64,000 nt of DNA from RACS-047 sp031553855 (GCA_031553855.1 JAVBKW010000027.1:62001-126000), one strand, 5' to 3'; shown: positions 1 to 9,224, counted from the first letter of the stretch. Notes: a model not told the origin generated them from the letters alone. Numbers and translations are program-made.

Positions 1-263
1 TTATGTTCGCTCAAATTAATGACAGCTTTTTGAATATTATGCTGCATTTCAACGGCGTCCTCAACGCTTTTGAGCATACGCATTTCTAACGCTGAAACGT
101 GCCCTGCTCCTTGAGGATAGTCCTTTAATTTTTCGATATAGTCCGTTTTTGTTTGCGGAAACAGGCAGACGATCTGCCCCATTTTTTCCGCTACGGACAT
201 TTTCCCAAGCAAGTCCTCCGCCCTTTCTTTTGCAGAAAGATTCTTATCCAGATATTTTTCCAA
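1..263 (-). CDS. GH3 beta-glucosidase family, N-terminal fragment (cut by window edge)
   Basis: Only the first 87 codons lie in the window. I chose a TTG start at 263 because an AGGAGC ribosome binding site sits 7 bases upstream, overlapping the stop of the preceding GH43 gene (275). The fragment reads as the usual beginning of GH3 enzymes: a short charged helix, then an LLGKMSVAEKMGQ-type segment (compare LxxMTLxEKxxQ in the family). No signal peptide is visible, so the enzyme is probably cytoplasmic. GH3 enzymes release beta-linked glucose, xylose, arabinose or GlcNAc from non-reducing ends; the substrate cannot be told from this piece. It is the third GH3 of the island and the last visible gene of the operon that starts with the importer genes. 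The family call is fairly secure; substrate unknown. Confidence 0.75.
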   Translation of the reverse strand, partial: MEKYLDKNLSAKERAEDLLGKMSVAEKMGQIVCLFPQTKTDYIEKLKDYPQGAGHVSALEMRMLKSVEDAVEMQHNIQKAVINLSEH

Positions 264-274
264 AACTAAAGCTC

Positions 275-1333
275 CTATTCGTAATCTTCTATTTTCCATT
301 CGTCGAACCAATCGATATATACCGATTCGCCGTCAAATTTCAGCGGCAGCCACACGTAGTCAGCAATCGAGGTGTTACTGCTAACGTCAATAAAAAAACT
401 TTTATCTTTGTCGGTAAGCTCGTCGTCTTTGAGTCCGTCGCAGAAACGCTTTTTGAACGCTTCGCCGTATTCGCTATATTTTAGCTGCATTTGATCGGGC
501 AGCCAGCGGTCGGCGCAGGCAATGTAGAGTTCTTTTTTACCTTCAACTTTAAAAACGCTTGATATTTGCGAGTGAAAAGACGTATCGGATAAATCACCTC
601 TATGCGGATTGCCTAAAACTCTGTATGGACCGTGCCAAGTGTCAGCAACGGCGACCTCGGACGGATTAGGCAAATATCCCGTTGTGCCGGACGTTAATAA
701 ATAATGCTTGCCGCCTCTTGAAAAATGAGCCGTCGCTTCACGCACAAACGGAGGCCCGATATGCGGAAAATGCGTGCTATAGTAGCCCGTAACGTTTGTA
801 TAGTCGTCCGTAAGATCTGCGCAAATTGTTTCACTATGCACTCTTTCAAAGTAATAATAGGCTTTTCCATCTGGAGCAACTACTAAATCAAAATCGCCGC
901 CGCTCATTCCCAAAGGCTTTAATCCTTCGCGTACTTTTATGTACGGGCCCAAAATATCATCAGCAGTTAAAATCGTTTGCGTTTGCGTGCCGTCGCGGTT
1001 CATAACTTTTATCCAACAAACATATTTCTTTGTGAATTTATTATAAATAATATGCGGTCTGTCCATCATGGAACTCGGATGAAGCGACGACTTTTTATCG
1101 TTTGTTTCGGGATGAATAATAAGTCCTTTATCTTCCCAGTTATATAAGTCTTTTGAAGTATAGCAGCGTACGCCCCAATGCCAAATATTATCTTTTCCTG
1201 TAGTTTTTTCTTTGTTTTCGCCGTACCAATAATAAATTCCGTCTAAAAACATAACCGAACCGCCGTGCGCCTGTATGCGGTTTCCATTAGTGTCAAGCCA
1301 TACCTTACCGGGTTTTATACTGCTAAGTCTCAT
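275..1333 (-). CDS. Family 43 glycoside hydrolase, GH43_24/GH43_34-like
   Basis: A 352-residue five-bladed beta-propeller glycosidase without signal peptide. The N-terminus has the IQAHGG segment followed by IYYWYGENKE, then GVRCYTSKDLYNW, as in the galactan-type subfamilies of GH43. I prefer the ATG at 1333 (AGGTG six bases upstream) over a GTG at 1342 that lies inside the upstream stop region. In exo-beta-1,3-galactanases of GH43_24 the proposed acid is Glu in an ERPK motif; here the equivalent site reads MMDRPH, with Asp near residue 91. Either this belongs to another subfamily or the chemistry differs. It directly follows the GH78 gene and is probably translationally coupled to it. Likely role: removing galactose or arabinose side groups from imported oligosaccharides. 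The GH43 call is good; the substrate is inferred. Confidence 0.8.
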   Translation of the reverse strand: MRLSSIKPGKVWLDTNGNRIQAHGGSVMFLDGIYYWYGENKEKTTGKDNIWHWGVRCYTSKDLYNWEDKGLIIHPETNDKKSSLHPSSMMDRPHIIYNKFTKKYVCWIKVMNRDGTQTQTILTADDILGPYIKVREGLKPLGMSGGDFDLVVAPDGKAYYYFERVHSETICADLTDDYTNVTGYYSTHFPHIGPPFVREATAHFSRGGKHYLLTSGTTGYLPNPSEVAVADTWHGPYRVLGNPHRGDLSDTSFHSQISSVFKVEGKKELYIACADRWLPDQMQLKYSEYGEAFKKRFCDGLKDDELTDKDKSFFIDVSSNTSIADYVWLPLKFDGESVYIDWFDEWKIEDYE

Positions 1334-1338
1334 TTTCA

Positions 1339-4062
1339 TCACCTTTGAACTATTTTTAATATTGAATCAGAAATTTTTGCCAGTTCCGGATTAGTAGAAA
1401 TGAGATCTTCGAAACTCATTTCAAGCGCAAAATGACTAATTTGACTATAGGCAGGACCACCGAGTGCGTTTTTTAAAATGTTTGCCGCTTCAGCGTTATC
1501 AAGTATTTCTTTTATTTTGATTTTCAAGGAATATTCTGACGGCAATAAATTGCTTTCGCAATTTACTTTATAAGTATAGCTGCCTGAGCCGACCGTTTCG
1601 TTCTCTCTACCGGGCAATTCGATCTGAGCCTTTGTATTGACGGGAATATCAATTTTAAAATCGACCATTCCGTCTTCATACTTATATTGCACCGCAATAT
1701 TGCCGTATACGCTCTTAAAACCTGCGTTTACATACGGTATCCCCTTTACAAAATAAGGTTTGATTCTTATCTTTTTATAACCAGGCTCCAAGCAATCAAT
1801 ACCTGCTAATTTTCTGTACATCCAATCGCCAACAGAGCCGTATGCATAGTGATTATAAGAATTCATACTTGGCTCGTAAAGGTCTCCGTTTTCGGCTATT
1901 CCGTTCCAGCGTTCCCAAATTGTTGTTGCGCCTTTTTTCACCTCGTATAACCAGCTGGGATAATCATTATTCAACAGTAAAATCCCCGCCAAATCATTAA
2001 GTCCGTTTTCCGATAAAGCATGACACAAATAAGGCGTTCCGACGAAACCTGTTACCAGGTGGTTATTATGATTATTCAAATTCTTTTTTAAGTTGCTTGC
2101 AACGCGCTCTCTGAACTCATCCTGAATCAAGTTAAAATACAGCGCCAAAACGTAGGCAGTCTGCGTTTCGCTCACCAAGCGTCCCGTTTGCGTAATATAT
2201 TCTTTCCTGAAAGCGTTGACTATCTCCGAATAAAGATTTGAATAATACTCATAATCCTCAAAATATCCAAGCACCTTTGCACTTTTTGCAACCAAATCGG
2301 TGGAGAGCGCATAGTAAGCGCTTGCGATAAAATAAACGTCCGTCGCTCCGGTTGTGTTGCCCTCCTCTCTGTCAAGTCCCAGCCAGTCTCCGTAATGGAA
2401 ATTTTTCTGCCACAGGTTGCCCGTGGAATTACGACGGATGTATTCTATCCAATCTTTCATACTTTGATATTGATTTTTTAAGATTCGTTCATCCCCGTAT
2501 ACTGTATACATTGTCCACGGAACTATCGTCGCGGCATCACCCCAACAGGATGAAGCCGTTTTTTGAATGCGGAAAATGTCAGGTATAACATCCGGCACAC
2601 CATTCTCAACGGTTTGCGCTAAAGCAAGATCGCCGAGCCACTTTGCAAAAAACGGCGCGACGTTATAATTAAAAGTTGCCGTTCTGCAAAAGACGTCGGC
2701 ATCCCCCGTCCAGCCCAGACGCTCGTCGCGCTGAGGGCAATCGGACGGAATATCGAAAAAGTTATCGCGCTGGCTCCACACGATATTTGACTGAAGCTGA
2801 TTTACGTTTTTATCGGAGCATTCAAAAAATCCGGTCTTTTGCATATCGCTGTGCAGAACTACAGCCGAAAAATCATCCAACCTGATTTTATCCGCGCTGA
2901 TTCCCTGAAGTTTAATGTATCTGAATCCGTGAAAAGTGAAATGCGGGATTAAAACTTGTTCCTTGCCGTTTAGTATAAAAACATCTTCCGCTTTCGCCTT
3001 TCTTAAATTTTCCGTATAAAAATTATCTTCTTTATCTAAAACCTCTGCGTGATTAATAATTATTTTATCGCCGCGTTTACCTTTGAACTTAAATTTTACA
3101 ACGCCGGTAAGATTTTGATTAAAATCGACAACTATTTCTTTTTTAGGGGTAATTATCAGTGCTTGCGCCTTGATTTCTTCAATAGGACGCACAGGTTCAT
3201 TGATTTGGGAAATAATTTTTGATTTTTCATACGATAAAATATTAACAGGATATTTTTTGTCGCCGGCGAAAGTCGTATCGATAGTTTCACCGTCAAAAAA
3301 ATCGCTCGCCTTGATTTGAGACTCTTTGCACTCCCATGAATTATCTGTTTTGAAAATTTGAGTAGTCCCGTCCTGATAATCGATATAAAGATCCATTAAA
3401 AAAGCGGTTTTATCGCCGTAGTTATTTTTAGTACATAAAAATCCCAGCGTACCTTTATACCAGCCGTTAGCAATCAATGACTCAAGCTCATTTTCTCCGG
3501 TTTTCAATAAATCCGTTACGTTGTAGGTTTGATATTGCAGACGGTATCTGTAGTCCGTCCAAAACGGCGCATCATATAAATTTCCGACTCTTTTGCCGTT
3601 TATAGATATTTCATACACGCCAAGAGCCGTTGCATAAATTCTTGCGCGCTTAACTTGTTTTGTAATGTTTACGGTTTTAGAAAAAGCAGGCACAACTTCT
3701 TCATTTTCAAGCGTCGCCGAAATAAAATCGCCTTGAAAGTTTTCGCCGCCGCCCAGTCCCGTTTCGAACTTTAAACTGCTTTGAGCGGTTTCGCCGTGAT
3801 TATCTTCAACCTCTAGAGTTACCGTATATTCCGTTTGCGGCTTCAAGGGTTCTCCGGTGTATTCTATATGTACCGACTTGTCCGAAAAAACTTTACCGCT
3901 GTCCCAAACGGTAATGTCGCCGGCAAAAACTTTAATATGATAATTTTTTAAAACAACGCCGCTCTTATCCGACTGCATCACAAAACTGAATCTCGGTTTT
4001 TTCTCATCGATCCCAAGAATATACTTTTGATATTCTATTGCAAAATCGCTTATTTTCAGCAT
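1339..4062 (-). CDS. GH78 alpha-L-rhamnosidase with a C-terminal helical tail
   Basis: A 907-residue inverting alpha-L-rhamnosidase, cytoplasmic (no signal peptide). Visible order: an N-terminal Ig-like domain (about 1-105), a lectin-like beta-sandwich (about 125-280), a further beta-domain (to about 410), then the (alpha/alpha)6 barrel. Its signature SDCPQRDERLGWTGD gives Asp441, Glu447 (expected general acid) and Asp454; GATTIWERW gives Glu717 (expected base). A beta-domain follows to about 830. After that come about 70 extra residues (838-907), helix-rich, with repeated spacing of Leu and NPE/NAE turns, which most GH78 enzymes lack. A good AGGAG site precedes the ATG. A terminator-like hairpin separates it from the binding-protein gene upstream, so it may be expressed less than the importer. 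Product: L-rhamnose from plant pectin or rhamnosylated glycosides. Confidence 0.92.
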   Translation of the reverse strand: MLKISDFAIEYQKYILGIDEKKPRFSFVMQSDKSGVVLKNYHIKVFAGDITVWDSGKVFSDKSVHIEYTGEPLKPQTEYTVTLEVEDNHGETAQSSLKFETGLGGGENFQGDFISATLENEEVVPAFSKTVNITKQVKRARIYATALGVYEISINGKRVGNLYDAPFWTDYRYRLQYQTYNVTDLLKTGENELESLIANGWYKGTLGFLCTKNNYGDKTAFLMDLYIDYQDGTTQIFKTDNSWECKESQIKASDFFDGETIDTTFAGDKKYPVNILSYEKSKIISQINEPVRPIEEIKAQALIITPKKEIVVDFNQNLTGVVKFKFKGKRGDKIIINHAEVLDKEDNFYTENLRKAKAEDVFILNGKEQVLIPHFTFHGFRYIKLQGISADKIRLDDFSAVVLHSDMQKTGFFECSDKNVNQLQSNIVWSQRDNFFDIPSDCPQRDERLGWTGDADVFCRTATFNYNVAPFFAKWLGDLALAQTVENGVPDVIPDIFRIQKTASSCWGDAATIVPWTMYTVYGDERILKNQYQSMKDWIEYIRRNSTGNLWQKNFHYGDWLGLDREEGNTTGATDVYFIASAYYALSTDLVAKSAKVLGYFEDYEYYSNLYSEIVNAFRKEYITQTGRLVSETQTAYVLALYFNLIQDEFRERVASNLKKNLNNHNNHLVTGFVGTPYLCHALSENGLNDLAGILLLNNDYPSWLYEVKKGATTIWERWNGIAENGDLYEPSMNSYNHYAYGSVGDWMYRKLAGIDCLEPGYKKIRIKPYFVKGIPYVNAGFKSVYGNIAVQYKYEDGMVDFKIDIPVNTKAQIELPGRENETVGSGSYTYKVNCESNLLPSEYSLKIKIKEILDNAEAANILKNALGGPAYSQISHFALEMSFEDLISTNPELAKISDSILKIVQR

Positions 4063-4101
4063 AGCACTTCTCCTGCAAATTGTTTTTTCCCGGCTTTCAA
4101 A

Positions 4102-4130
4102 ATACCGCGACTAATTTATCGCCGCGGTAT
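4102..4130 (-). terminator. Hairpin with U-tract between binding-protein and GH78 genes
   Basis: A perfect 8-bp stem (ATACCGCG pairing with CGCGGTAT) around a 13-base loop is followed by T residues on both strands. On the minus strand it lies 13 bases after the solute-binding-protein stop codon. In such operons a partial terminator here keeps binding-protein transcript above that of the downstream enzymes; that role is inferred. Confidence 0.7.
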
Positions 4131-4142
4131 TTTTTTGTTTAA

Positions 4143-6026
4143 TTATTCTAGCGCAATCGCCTTGTTTCTTAACGCTAATGCGGTTTCGTAATCACGCTTT
4201 TTAAGGTCTGAACAGAAAGTCGACCAGTTGCTATCAATATCCTTATCGCCCTTGATATACGGCCAAACGCTTTTGTACATATATTGCTGTTCAATTTTAT
4301 TCAGTATTGCTTCATATTTAGACGAATCTTCACCCTTCAACAAGGAGTTCGCCATTCCGCCGAAAAAGCCGGTATTTGGATACTTAACCCACTGCATACG
4401 GCTATTAAGATAGGTCTCATTATACCCGTACTTTTCATATTTATTGCGACTGATTCCGGGTATTCTTGAACCGTTCATAGCGCTTTGTATACCGTCGCGG
4501 TCTTCTTCGATAAGAGCCACTTTCTGATAATACGTTACGCCGTCTATAACTTCAGTCGTATACGCCCCGTCGTTTAGATTGTACTTATTATAAAGCGGAT
4601 CGTTCAATTGTTGTTGCTGCTCTTTGCTGAAACCGTAGGTTTTTAGTAACGAGCCTTCATCGGAAAAGAAATAATCCAAAAAGCTGCAGAACAAGCCGAT
4701 GTCCTTTTTATTATCAACCGCTTTATGCGTTACGACAATTCCGCCGCCCAACTTATCTGCCTGAAACATCGTGTACGGGATCTTCATTCTCTGATCCGCG
4801 CCGCCGTACGTACTCATATCGTTAATAGGCTGTGCTGCACCGTAGACGACCATATCGGTCGTTAAAGGTGTAGAATCTTTTTTCAGTCTGTTGCCTAAAC
4901 TTGACGGCATACTGTTCCACAAACCGACCTTACCGTTTGTAGTTAAGTCCTCGTCGATTTGATAAAAAGCGTCGGTATTATTCATGAATCCGCTGTCGAT
5001 CCAGCCTTTTTTGTACCACTGATTCATACATTTCAAGTACGCTTTGAATCCGTCGCCGACAGCGCCGAATGCCGCCTGTCCCGTTTGAGCGTCCTTATAG
5101 AATATCGGTCCGCCGCCGCCGAAAGCGCATACGAGATCGCCGTTGGCAATATATCCCGGACTGTATAAACTCATCGGATATCCGTCGGTAATTTTAAGGT
5201 CGCTGAGCGCCGTTTTGAAAAGATCCAGCATCCATTCCCAATCGGAAATAGTGACGGGATCCGTTCCGTCCCAGACGACACCGTTTTCTGCGCACCACTC
5301 AGCATACCATTTCATGCCGCGGTTAGTTCCGTCGTACTCGACGTTTCTTTTTTCCCAACTGGGAAAAGTCACGTTATCCGTCCAGCTGTCGGGATCGCTT
5401 GCGTCGGCAAAACTGCCCGTAAAAAGTTTATTGCCGCCGCTGTCTTTTGCGTACTTTACTATCCAATCACGGCGATAACAAATCCCGTAGAACTGTGCAG
5501 TCCAGTCAACTGTTTCGTAGACACCGCCAATTTTCAGGATTTTACGTTCTCCGTCTATCATAGTCGTCAAGTACGGCAGCAATTCAGGATTATCATTCAT
5601 CAATTTCTTATAGTTGGGCATATACTTGTCAACATATTCAGTTAAATCGATTATAATCCCGTCTTTATATAACTGATCGATGCTGTTGCCTGCAGTACCG
5701 TACGCCGTGTCGATGATTTCCGGATAGCTGCCCGTAGACATCATATTGTTTAAAGTGTCGACCTCGCCGTTAAGCGGCGGATGCTGAAAAGTCAGCTCGA
5801 TCTTTTGATCTTCACCGTTATCGCCGTCAAAAGTCAAGTTGCTCGTTACGTATTTCATTATAGGATTATCGTCGTACGTTCTGTAGTATGTAGAACGCTC
5901 CTGAGTTCCCATCCAATACGTGAAATGATTCGGTCCCTTATTTTTATTACATCCTGCAAAAACGGAAGAAAAGCCGAGAATCATTAATAGCGATAAGGCA
6001 ATGGATAATATTCTTTTTATTTTCAT
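4143..6026 (-). CDS. Sugar ABC importer solute-binding lipoprotein (LplA type)
   Basis: A 627-residue extracytoplasmic binding protein. The signal peptide ends in a lipobox FAGC with Cys26 as the lipidation site. The body carries the pattern of large (over 500 residue) LplA/YtcQ-type proteins that bind oligosaccharides for CUT1 importers, including a YRRDWIVKY segment and a SDWEWMLDLF segment. I prefer the ATG at 6026, with AGGAG 8 bases upstream; a GTG at 6035 would place the Shine-Dalgarno too close. It follows the two permease genes 6055-7947, giving the order permease-permease-binding protein. It is a paralogue of the protein at 28406-30346 (shared order and motifs). The ligand is unknown, but downstream enzymes suggest rhamnose/arabinose/galactose-containing oligosaccharides. 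No ATPase is nearby. Confidence 0.9.
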   Translation of the reverse strand: MKIKRILSIALSLLMILGFSSVFAGCNKNKGPNHFTYWMGTQERSTYYRTYDDNPIMKYVTSNLTFDGDNGEDQKIELTFQHPPLNGEVDTLNNMMSTGSYPEIIDTAYGTAGNSIDQLYKDGIIIDLTEYVDKYMPNYKKLMNDNPELLPYLTTMIDGERKILKIGGVYETVDWTAQFYGICYRRDWIVKYAKDSGGNKLFTGSFADASDPDSWTDNVTFPSWEKRNVEYDGTNRGMKWYAEWCAENGVVWDGTDPVTISDWEWMLDLFKTALSDLKITDGYPMSLYSPGYIANGDLVCAFGGGGPIFYKDAQTGQAAFGAVGDGFKAYLKCMNQWYKKGWIDSGFMNNTDAFYQIDEDLTTNGKVGLWNSMPSSLGNRLKKDSTPLTTDMVVYGAAQPINDMSTYGGADQRMKIPYTMFQADKLGGGIVVTHKAVDNKKDIGLFCSFLDYFFSDEGSLLKTYGFSKEQQQQLNDPLYNKYNLNDGAYTTEVIDGVTYYQKVALIEEDRDGIQSAMNGSRIPGISRNKYEKYGYNETYLNSRMQWVKYPNTGFFGGMANSLLKGEDSSKYEAILNKIEQQYMYKSVWPYIKGDKDIDSNWSTFCSDLKKRDYETALALRNKAIALE

Positions 6027-6054
6027 CTTTTTCACTCCTGATTATTTATTTTTT

Positions 6055-6975
6055 TTATCCCTTTACCGCTCCGCCGATCACGCCCGCTTCAAGCTTTTTT
6101 TGGAAGAACGGGAACGCTATAAACATAGGCAGCGTTGCGGCAATTACGACCGCGTGCTGTATCGTCAAACGAGCATAGTCCGGATTACTTTCCCTCAAGA
6201 CTGAGCTTGAAGTATGGTTTGCGTTGATAGTATTGATAATAAGCAACAACGGATGCTTGGACGTATCGTAAGGAACATATATTTTTGCGGTAAGCCAGGA
6301 GTTCCACGCTCCGACAAACGTATAAATAATCGTTACGACAAATATGCTCATACACTGCGGCAACATGATTTGAAACATTATTCTGAAATGTCCGGCTCCG
6401 TCAAGTCTTGCCGATTCTACAGTCGATTCGGGCACGCTCCTGAAGGCGTTGGCGCTCATTATTACGTACATTGCCATAGTTGCGTCCAGTAAAATAACTA
6501 CGAATCTTGAATCGGTCAGATTTAGTGAATGCATGATCATATAGGTCGGTATCATACCGCCGCCGAACATCATCGTAAAAACTATGACTACCGTCATTAC
6601 CGTCTGCATTTTTGTCTTGCGGCTTATTGCGTATCCGCCCAAGACGTTGATTACTGTGCCGAAAGCTATTGTGCCGACAACGTATACAAGAGTATTAACG
6701 TAACCCGAAATCATATCCGGCTCTGCAAACAAAAGCTGATAACCCTTGAAACTGACTTTTCCGATAGGTAAAACCAGCAGTCCGCTGTTACCGATAAGTT
6801 CTTTACCATCGGAAATTGAAGCCATCAAAACGTGCCACATAGGAATGATGCAAACAAACGCGGCAGTCAGAGCGATTATTATTAAGATTGTATCGGCTAT
6901 GCGTCCGCCGACGGTAGGTGTCACCACCATACCGTGTTTGAGATGTTTTTTGTTTATTAACGTATTATTCTGCAT
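6055..6975 (-). CDS. Carbohydrate ABC importer permease (YtcP/MalG type)
   Basis: A 306-residue integral membrane protein with about six hydrophobic spans, the first after a short basic N-terminus. The EAA loop that contacts the ATPase is visible near the middle: ESARLDGAGHFRIMFQIMLP. The C-terminus ends in the FPFFQKKLEAGVIGGAVKG pattern typical of YtcP-like permeases. The ATG is preceded by AAGGAG. It lies 9 bases after the LplB-type permease gene and 28 bases before the binding protein, so the three form one transport unit. The ATP-binding subunit is missing from the window; such systems usually use a shared MsmX/MsmK-type ATPase. Confident call; the substrate is inferred from neighbours only. 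Confidence 0.92.
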   Translation of the reverse strand: MQNNTLINKKHLKHGMVVTPTVGGRIADTILIIIALTAAFVCIIPMWHVLMASISDGKELIGNSGLLVLPIGKVSFKGYQLLFAEPDMISGYVNTLVYVVGTIAFGTVINVLGGYAISRKTKMQTVMTVVIVFTMMFGGGMIPTYMIMHSLNLTDSRFVVILLDATMAMYVIMSANAFRSVPESTVESARLDGAGHFRIMFQIMLPQCMSIFVVTIIYTFVGAWNSWLTAKIYVPYDTSKHPLLLIINTINANHTSSSVLRESNPDYARLTIQHAVVIAATLPMFIAFPFFQKKLEAGVIGGAVKG

Positions 6976-6984
6976 AAAGGCTCC

Positions 6985-7947
6985 TTAAAACAGTGAATAA
7001 GTCGTAAGTTTGCGGCTTAACCAATTTGATCCGACCAAAAGAATCATAGATACCACTGATTGAAAAAGTCCCGAAGCCGAGCTTATGCCGTAATTGCCTG
7101 AGCCTGCGCCGCCCAATGAATAGCGGTACGTATAAGTATAAATATTTTCGCTTACATCAAAGTTTGTCCCGCCTTGCATAAGCAGTACGCGGTCAAAGCC
7201 GGTTCTGAACACAACGCCAACTTGGATGACCAGCAACATTATCACTATCGGCAAGATAGAAGGTATAGTTATTTTCCACATAACCTGCCAACGGTTTGCT
7301 CCGTCTATCGCCGCCGCTTCATAGTAGTCGCCGCTGATGTTTGCGATCGCGCCTACAAACAAAATCGAACCGAACCCGAAGCCTTGCCAAATCCCTGAAA
7401 AACAATAAATAAGCCAGAATACCGGCGGATTGGGATTATACAGCCAGTCTTGCTTTTCCAGACCGAAAGCGCTTAAAAGCGACGTGATTGCGCCGTTTTC
7501 GCCCAAAAAGTTTTTTAATAATTCAACTACGACGACTGCCGCAATAAAGTTAGGAAAATATGATATAGTTTGTATTACGCGTCTGAACCGCCGAAATCTC
7601 AGAGACGAGACAATTAACGCAAAAACAATAGGCGCGACGAAAGCGAGCGAAAGGTTGAGCAATGCCATGATCACTGTGTTGCGGATGGCTAAAGGAAAGG
7701 TTTCGCCTAGAAACAGCTCCCTGAAATTCGCCCAGCCTACCCAAGCGCTTCCGCTAAAACCTTTGATAGGTCGATAGTCCATAAATGCCGTTGCAATACC
7801 GAACATAGGCAGATACGATACTAAAATAAAGTAAGCTAAAACGGGAATGAAAATAAAATAAACGACTTTATTTTGCTTCCAGTCCTTTTTCCAGCTGTTT
7901 TCTTTATTCAGCTTAATTTTTTTTAATTCTTGTGTATCAGTTGGCAT
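6985..7947 (-). CDS. Carbohydrate ABC importer permease (LplB type)
   Basis: A 320-residue permease with six predicted membrane spans after a long basic cytoplasmic N-terminus (about 30 residues ending WKQNK). The EAA loop reads YEAAAIDGANRWQVMWKITIP, and the protein ends with SNWLSRKLTTYSLF, the usual LplB-type C-terminus. It is the first transporter gene after the beta-rich lipoprotein 8046-9113; a hairpin occupies the gap between them. It pairs with the YtcP-type permease next to it. Its paralogue is at 31350-32306, in the second copy of the module. The family is clear; the transported sugar is not visible in the sequence. Confidence 0.92.
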   Translation of the reverse strand: MPTDTQELKKIKLNKENSWKKDWKQNKVVYFIFIPVLAYFILVSYLPMFGIATAFMDYRPIKGFSGSAWVGWANFRELFLGETFPLAIRNTVIMALLNLSLAFVAPIVFALIVSSLRFRRFRRVIQTISYFPNFIAAVVVVELLKNFLGENGAITSLLSAFGLEKQDWLYNPNPPVFWLIYCFSGIWQGFGFGSILFVGAIANISGDYYEAAAIDGANRWQVMWKITIPSILPIVIMLLVIQVGVVFRTGFDRVLLMQGGTNFDVSENIYTYTYRYSLGGAGSGNYGISSASGLFQSVVSMILLVGSNWLSRKLTTYSLF

Positions 7948-7983
7948 TTCTCACCCGCCCCTTATAAAATAATTATACTTTTA

Positions 7984-8034
7984 GCGTTGTTACAGCATAG
8001 ATTACAACTTAATAATTAACCTATGCCGTAACGC
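7984..8034 (-). other. Intergenic imperfect hairpin (lipoprotein / LplB junction)
   Basis: Two arms of about 14-17 bases (7984-8000 and 8021-8034) pair imperfectly around a 20-base loop; one arm reads CTATGCCGTAACGC. On the minus strand it is followed by TAAAAG rather than a continuous U-tract, so it is more likely an mRNA processing or stability element, or a weak attenuator, than a full terminator. The second uptake module has a hairpin at the same junction (32341-32370). Confidence 0.5.
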
Positions 8035-8045
8035 ACTATTGGTAT

Positions 8046-9113
8046 TTAGAAATTTAAATCGATAAGTTTATCCATGGGCAGCTTAAGTAATGAATCAAAG
8101 TCCACATCTGCGGCAACTACAAATATTTTTGTTTCAAATGAAATTTCTATACCTGTTGAATCAGCAGCAAATACACTGTCAATATTACCGGCAGTTTCGA
8201 AAACAAATTTTACAACAGGCATTCCTGTCGTCATATCAAGTTCCCATGTCCCTGTGTCAACAACCAAATCACCATTAGCATCTGCTACAGGAATTAAAGA
8301 ATTGTTTAAAATTGCTTTGCAACTATAATCATCATAAAGTTCTATGCGGAAATCAGCATCAAACGCGCCTAAAACATTAACTTGGGCTGTAGCTTCAAAT
8401 GTTGCTTTAACTGAACCGTTAGAAATATAGTTCCATAATTCTAAAGTATCGGTTCCTTTTATGTAAGAAGCGCTTTTGCCGCTAACAGTCAAGGTGTAAA
8501 CATTGCTGTCGGCAGTGAGTTTGAAACTGCCGTTCGTTTCTTTAGTCCAGGTTCCTTCAATTCCGGTTTCACCGATAAAATCTTCGAACGTTTTATTATG
8601 GTATAAAACTAAAGTTGCGCCTTCTACGTTATCAAAGTAGAAAGTATAGATCGGTGAAGCAGCTTCTTTCGAATCATCGTACTCAAAATCAGGCTTATGC
8701 TTAAATACTCTGTTTTTGATTTGCGCAAAAGGTGCGTCTGCGCCGTACAAACCGTCTTCCGCTAAACCGAATTCTTTTACTCCGCGCGTATAAGAATTTG
8801 TAACTACTTTCTTTGTTGTTGTTCCACTTACTTCAGTACCTTCGGCTGCGCCGTCTATACCGGAGCCTTCGTATGTAAATGATTCATCTTTTACTTCGTA
8901 CGTACCGGCGTCGGTTTCAAGCCAGTCTTTGGCGTAATACGTTCCGTCTTCCCGGAAACGATAAAATGCGCTCATGCCATCGCCGAGAGTCCATTCATAA
9001 ATTCCGTCAGTAATTTTTGCGGGTTCAGGATCCTTACCACATCCGGTCATTGCAAATGCACCTAATAACAGGCACATTACGGTTAAAATCACAAGTAATT
9101 TCTTTTTCATCAT
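8046..9113 (-). CDS. Beta-rich lipoprotein of unknown function beside the importer
   Basis: A 355-residue predicted lipoprotein: a hydrophobic signal peptide and lipobox ending at Cys25 (AMTGC). I do not recognise a named family. The rest is rich in Thr, Asp and aromatic residues with alternating hydrophobic spacing, suggesting beta-sheet modules. GTWTKETNGSFKLT and GTWELDMTTGMP look like the same G-x-W unit of repeating lipocalin-like modules. The larger lipoprotein 32404-34344 has similar G-x-W segments and occupies the same place in the other uptake module. A GGAG site precedes the first of two Met codons. Position before the permeases suggests a surface glycan-binding or accessory role, which is inference. 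Confidence 0.7.
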   Translation of the reverse strand: MMKKKLLVILTVMCLLLGAFAMTGCGKDPEPAKITDGIYEWTLGDGMSAFYRFREDGTYYAKDWLETDAGTYEVKDESFTYEGSGIDGAAEGTEVSGTTTKKVVTNSYTRGVKEFGLAEDGLYGADAPFAQIKNRVFKHKPDFEYDDSKEAASPIYTFYFDNVEGATLVLYHNKTFEDFIGETGIEGTWTKETNGSFKLTADSNVYTLTVSGKSASYIKGTDTLELWNYISNGSVKATFEATAQVNVLGAFDADFRIELYDDYSCKAILNNSLIPVADANGDLVVDTGTWELDMTTGMPVVKFVFETAGNIDSVFAADSTGIEISFETKIFVVAADVDFDSLLKLPMDKLIDLNF

Positions 9114-9157
9114 TTTTCTCCTTTATATCGGTTTTTTACAAACCTGTTGTTGATTAA

Positions 9158-9190
9158 ATTATAAAATACATTTTTATGTTTTTATGTCAA
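9158..9190 (-). promoter_or_regulatory. Candidate promoter for the lipoprotein-importer operon
   Basis: On the minus strand TTGACA (9190-9185) is followed 16 bases later by TATTTT and 21 bases later by TATAAT (9163-9158). The -35 is perfect, but the good -10 is too far for a normal promoter, which may mean activator dependence. It lies in an AT-rich 111-base gap before the lipoprotein gene. Confidence 0.45.
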
Positions 9191-9224
9191 TATATTTACT
9201 TTATTATAAAAATAATCGCTTTAT

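Noticed and set aside
149..484. 111-codon plus-strand open frame at the left edge
   Set aside because: It lies opposite the GH3 fragment and GH43 gene, lacks a ribosome site and encodes a low-complexity Phe/Pro-rich peptide unlike known proteins.
9140..9190. TTGACA with TATAAT as a perfect promoter
   Set aside because: The 21-base spacing is outside the usual 16-18 range, so it is listed only as a tentative promoter.
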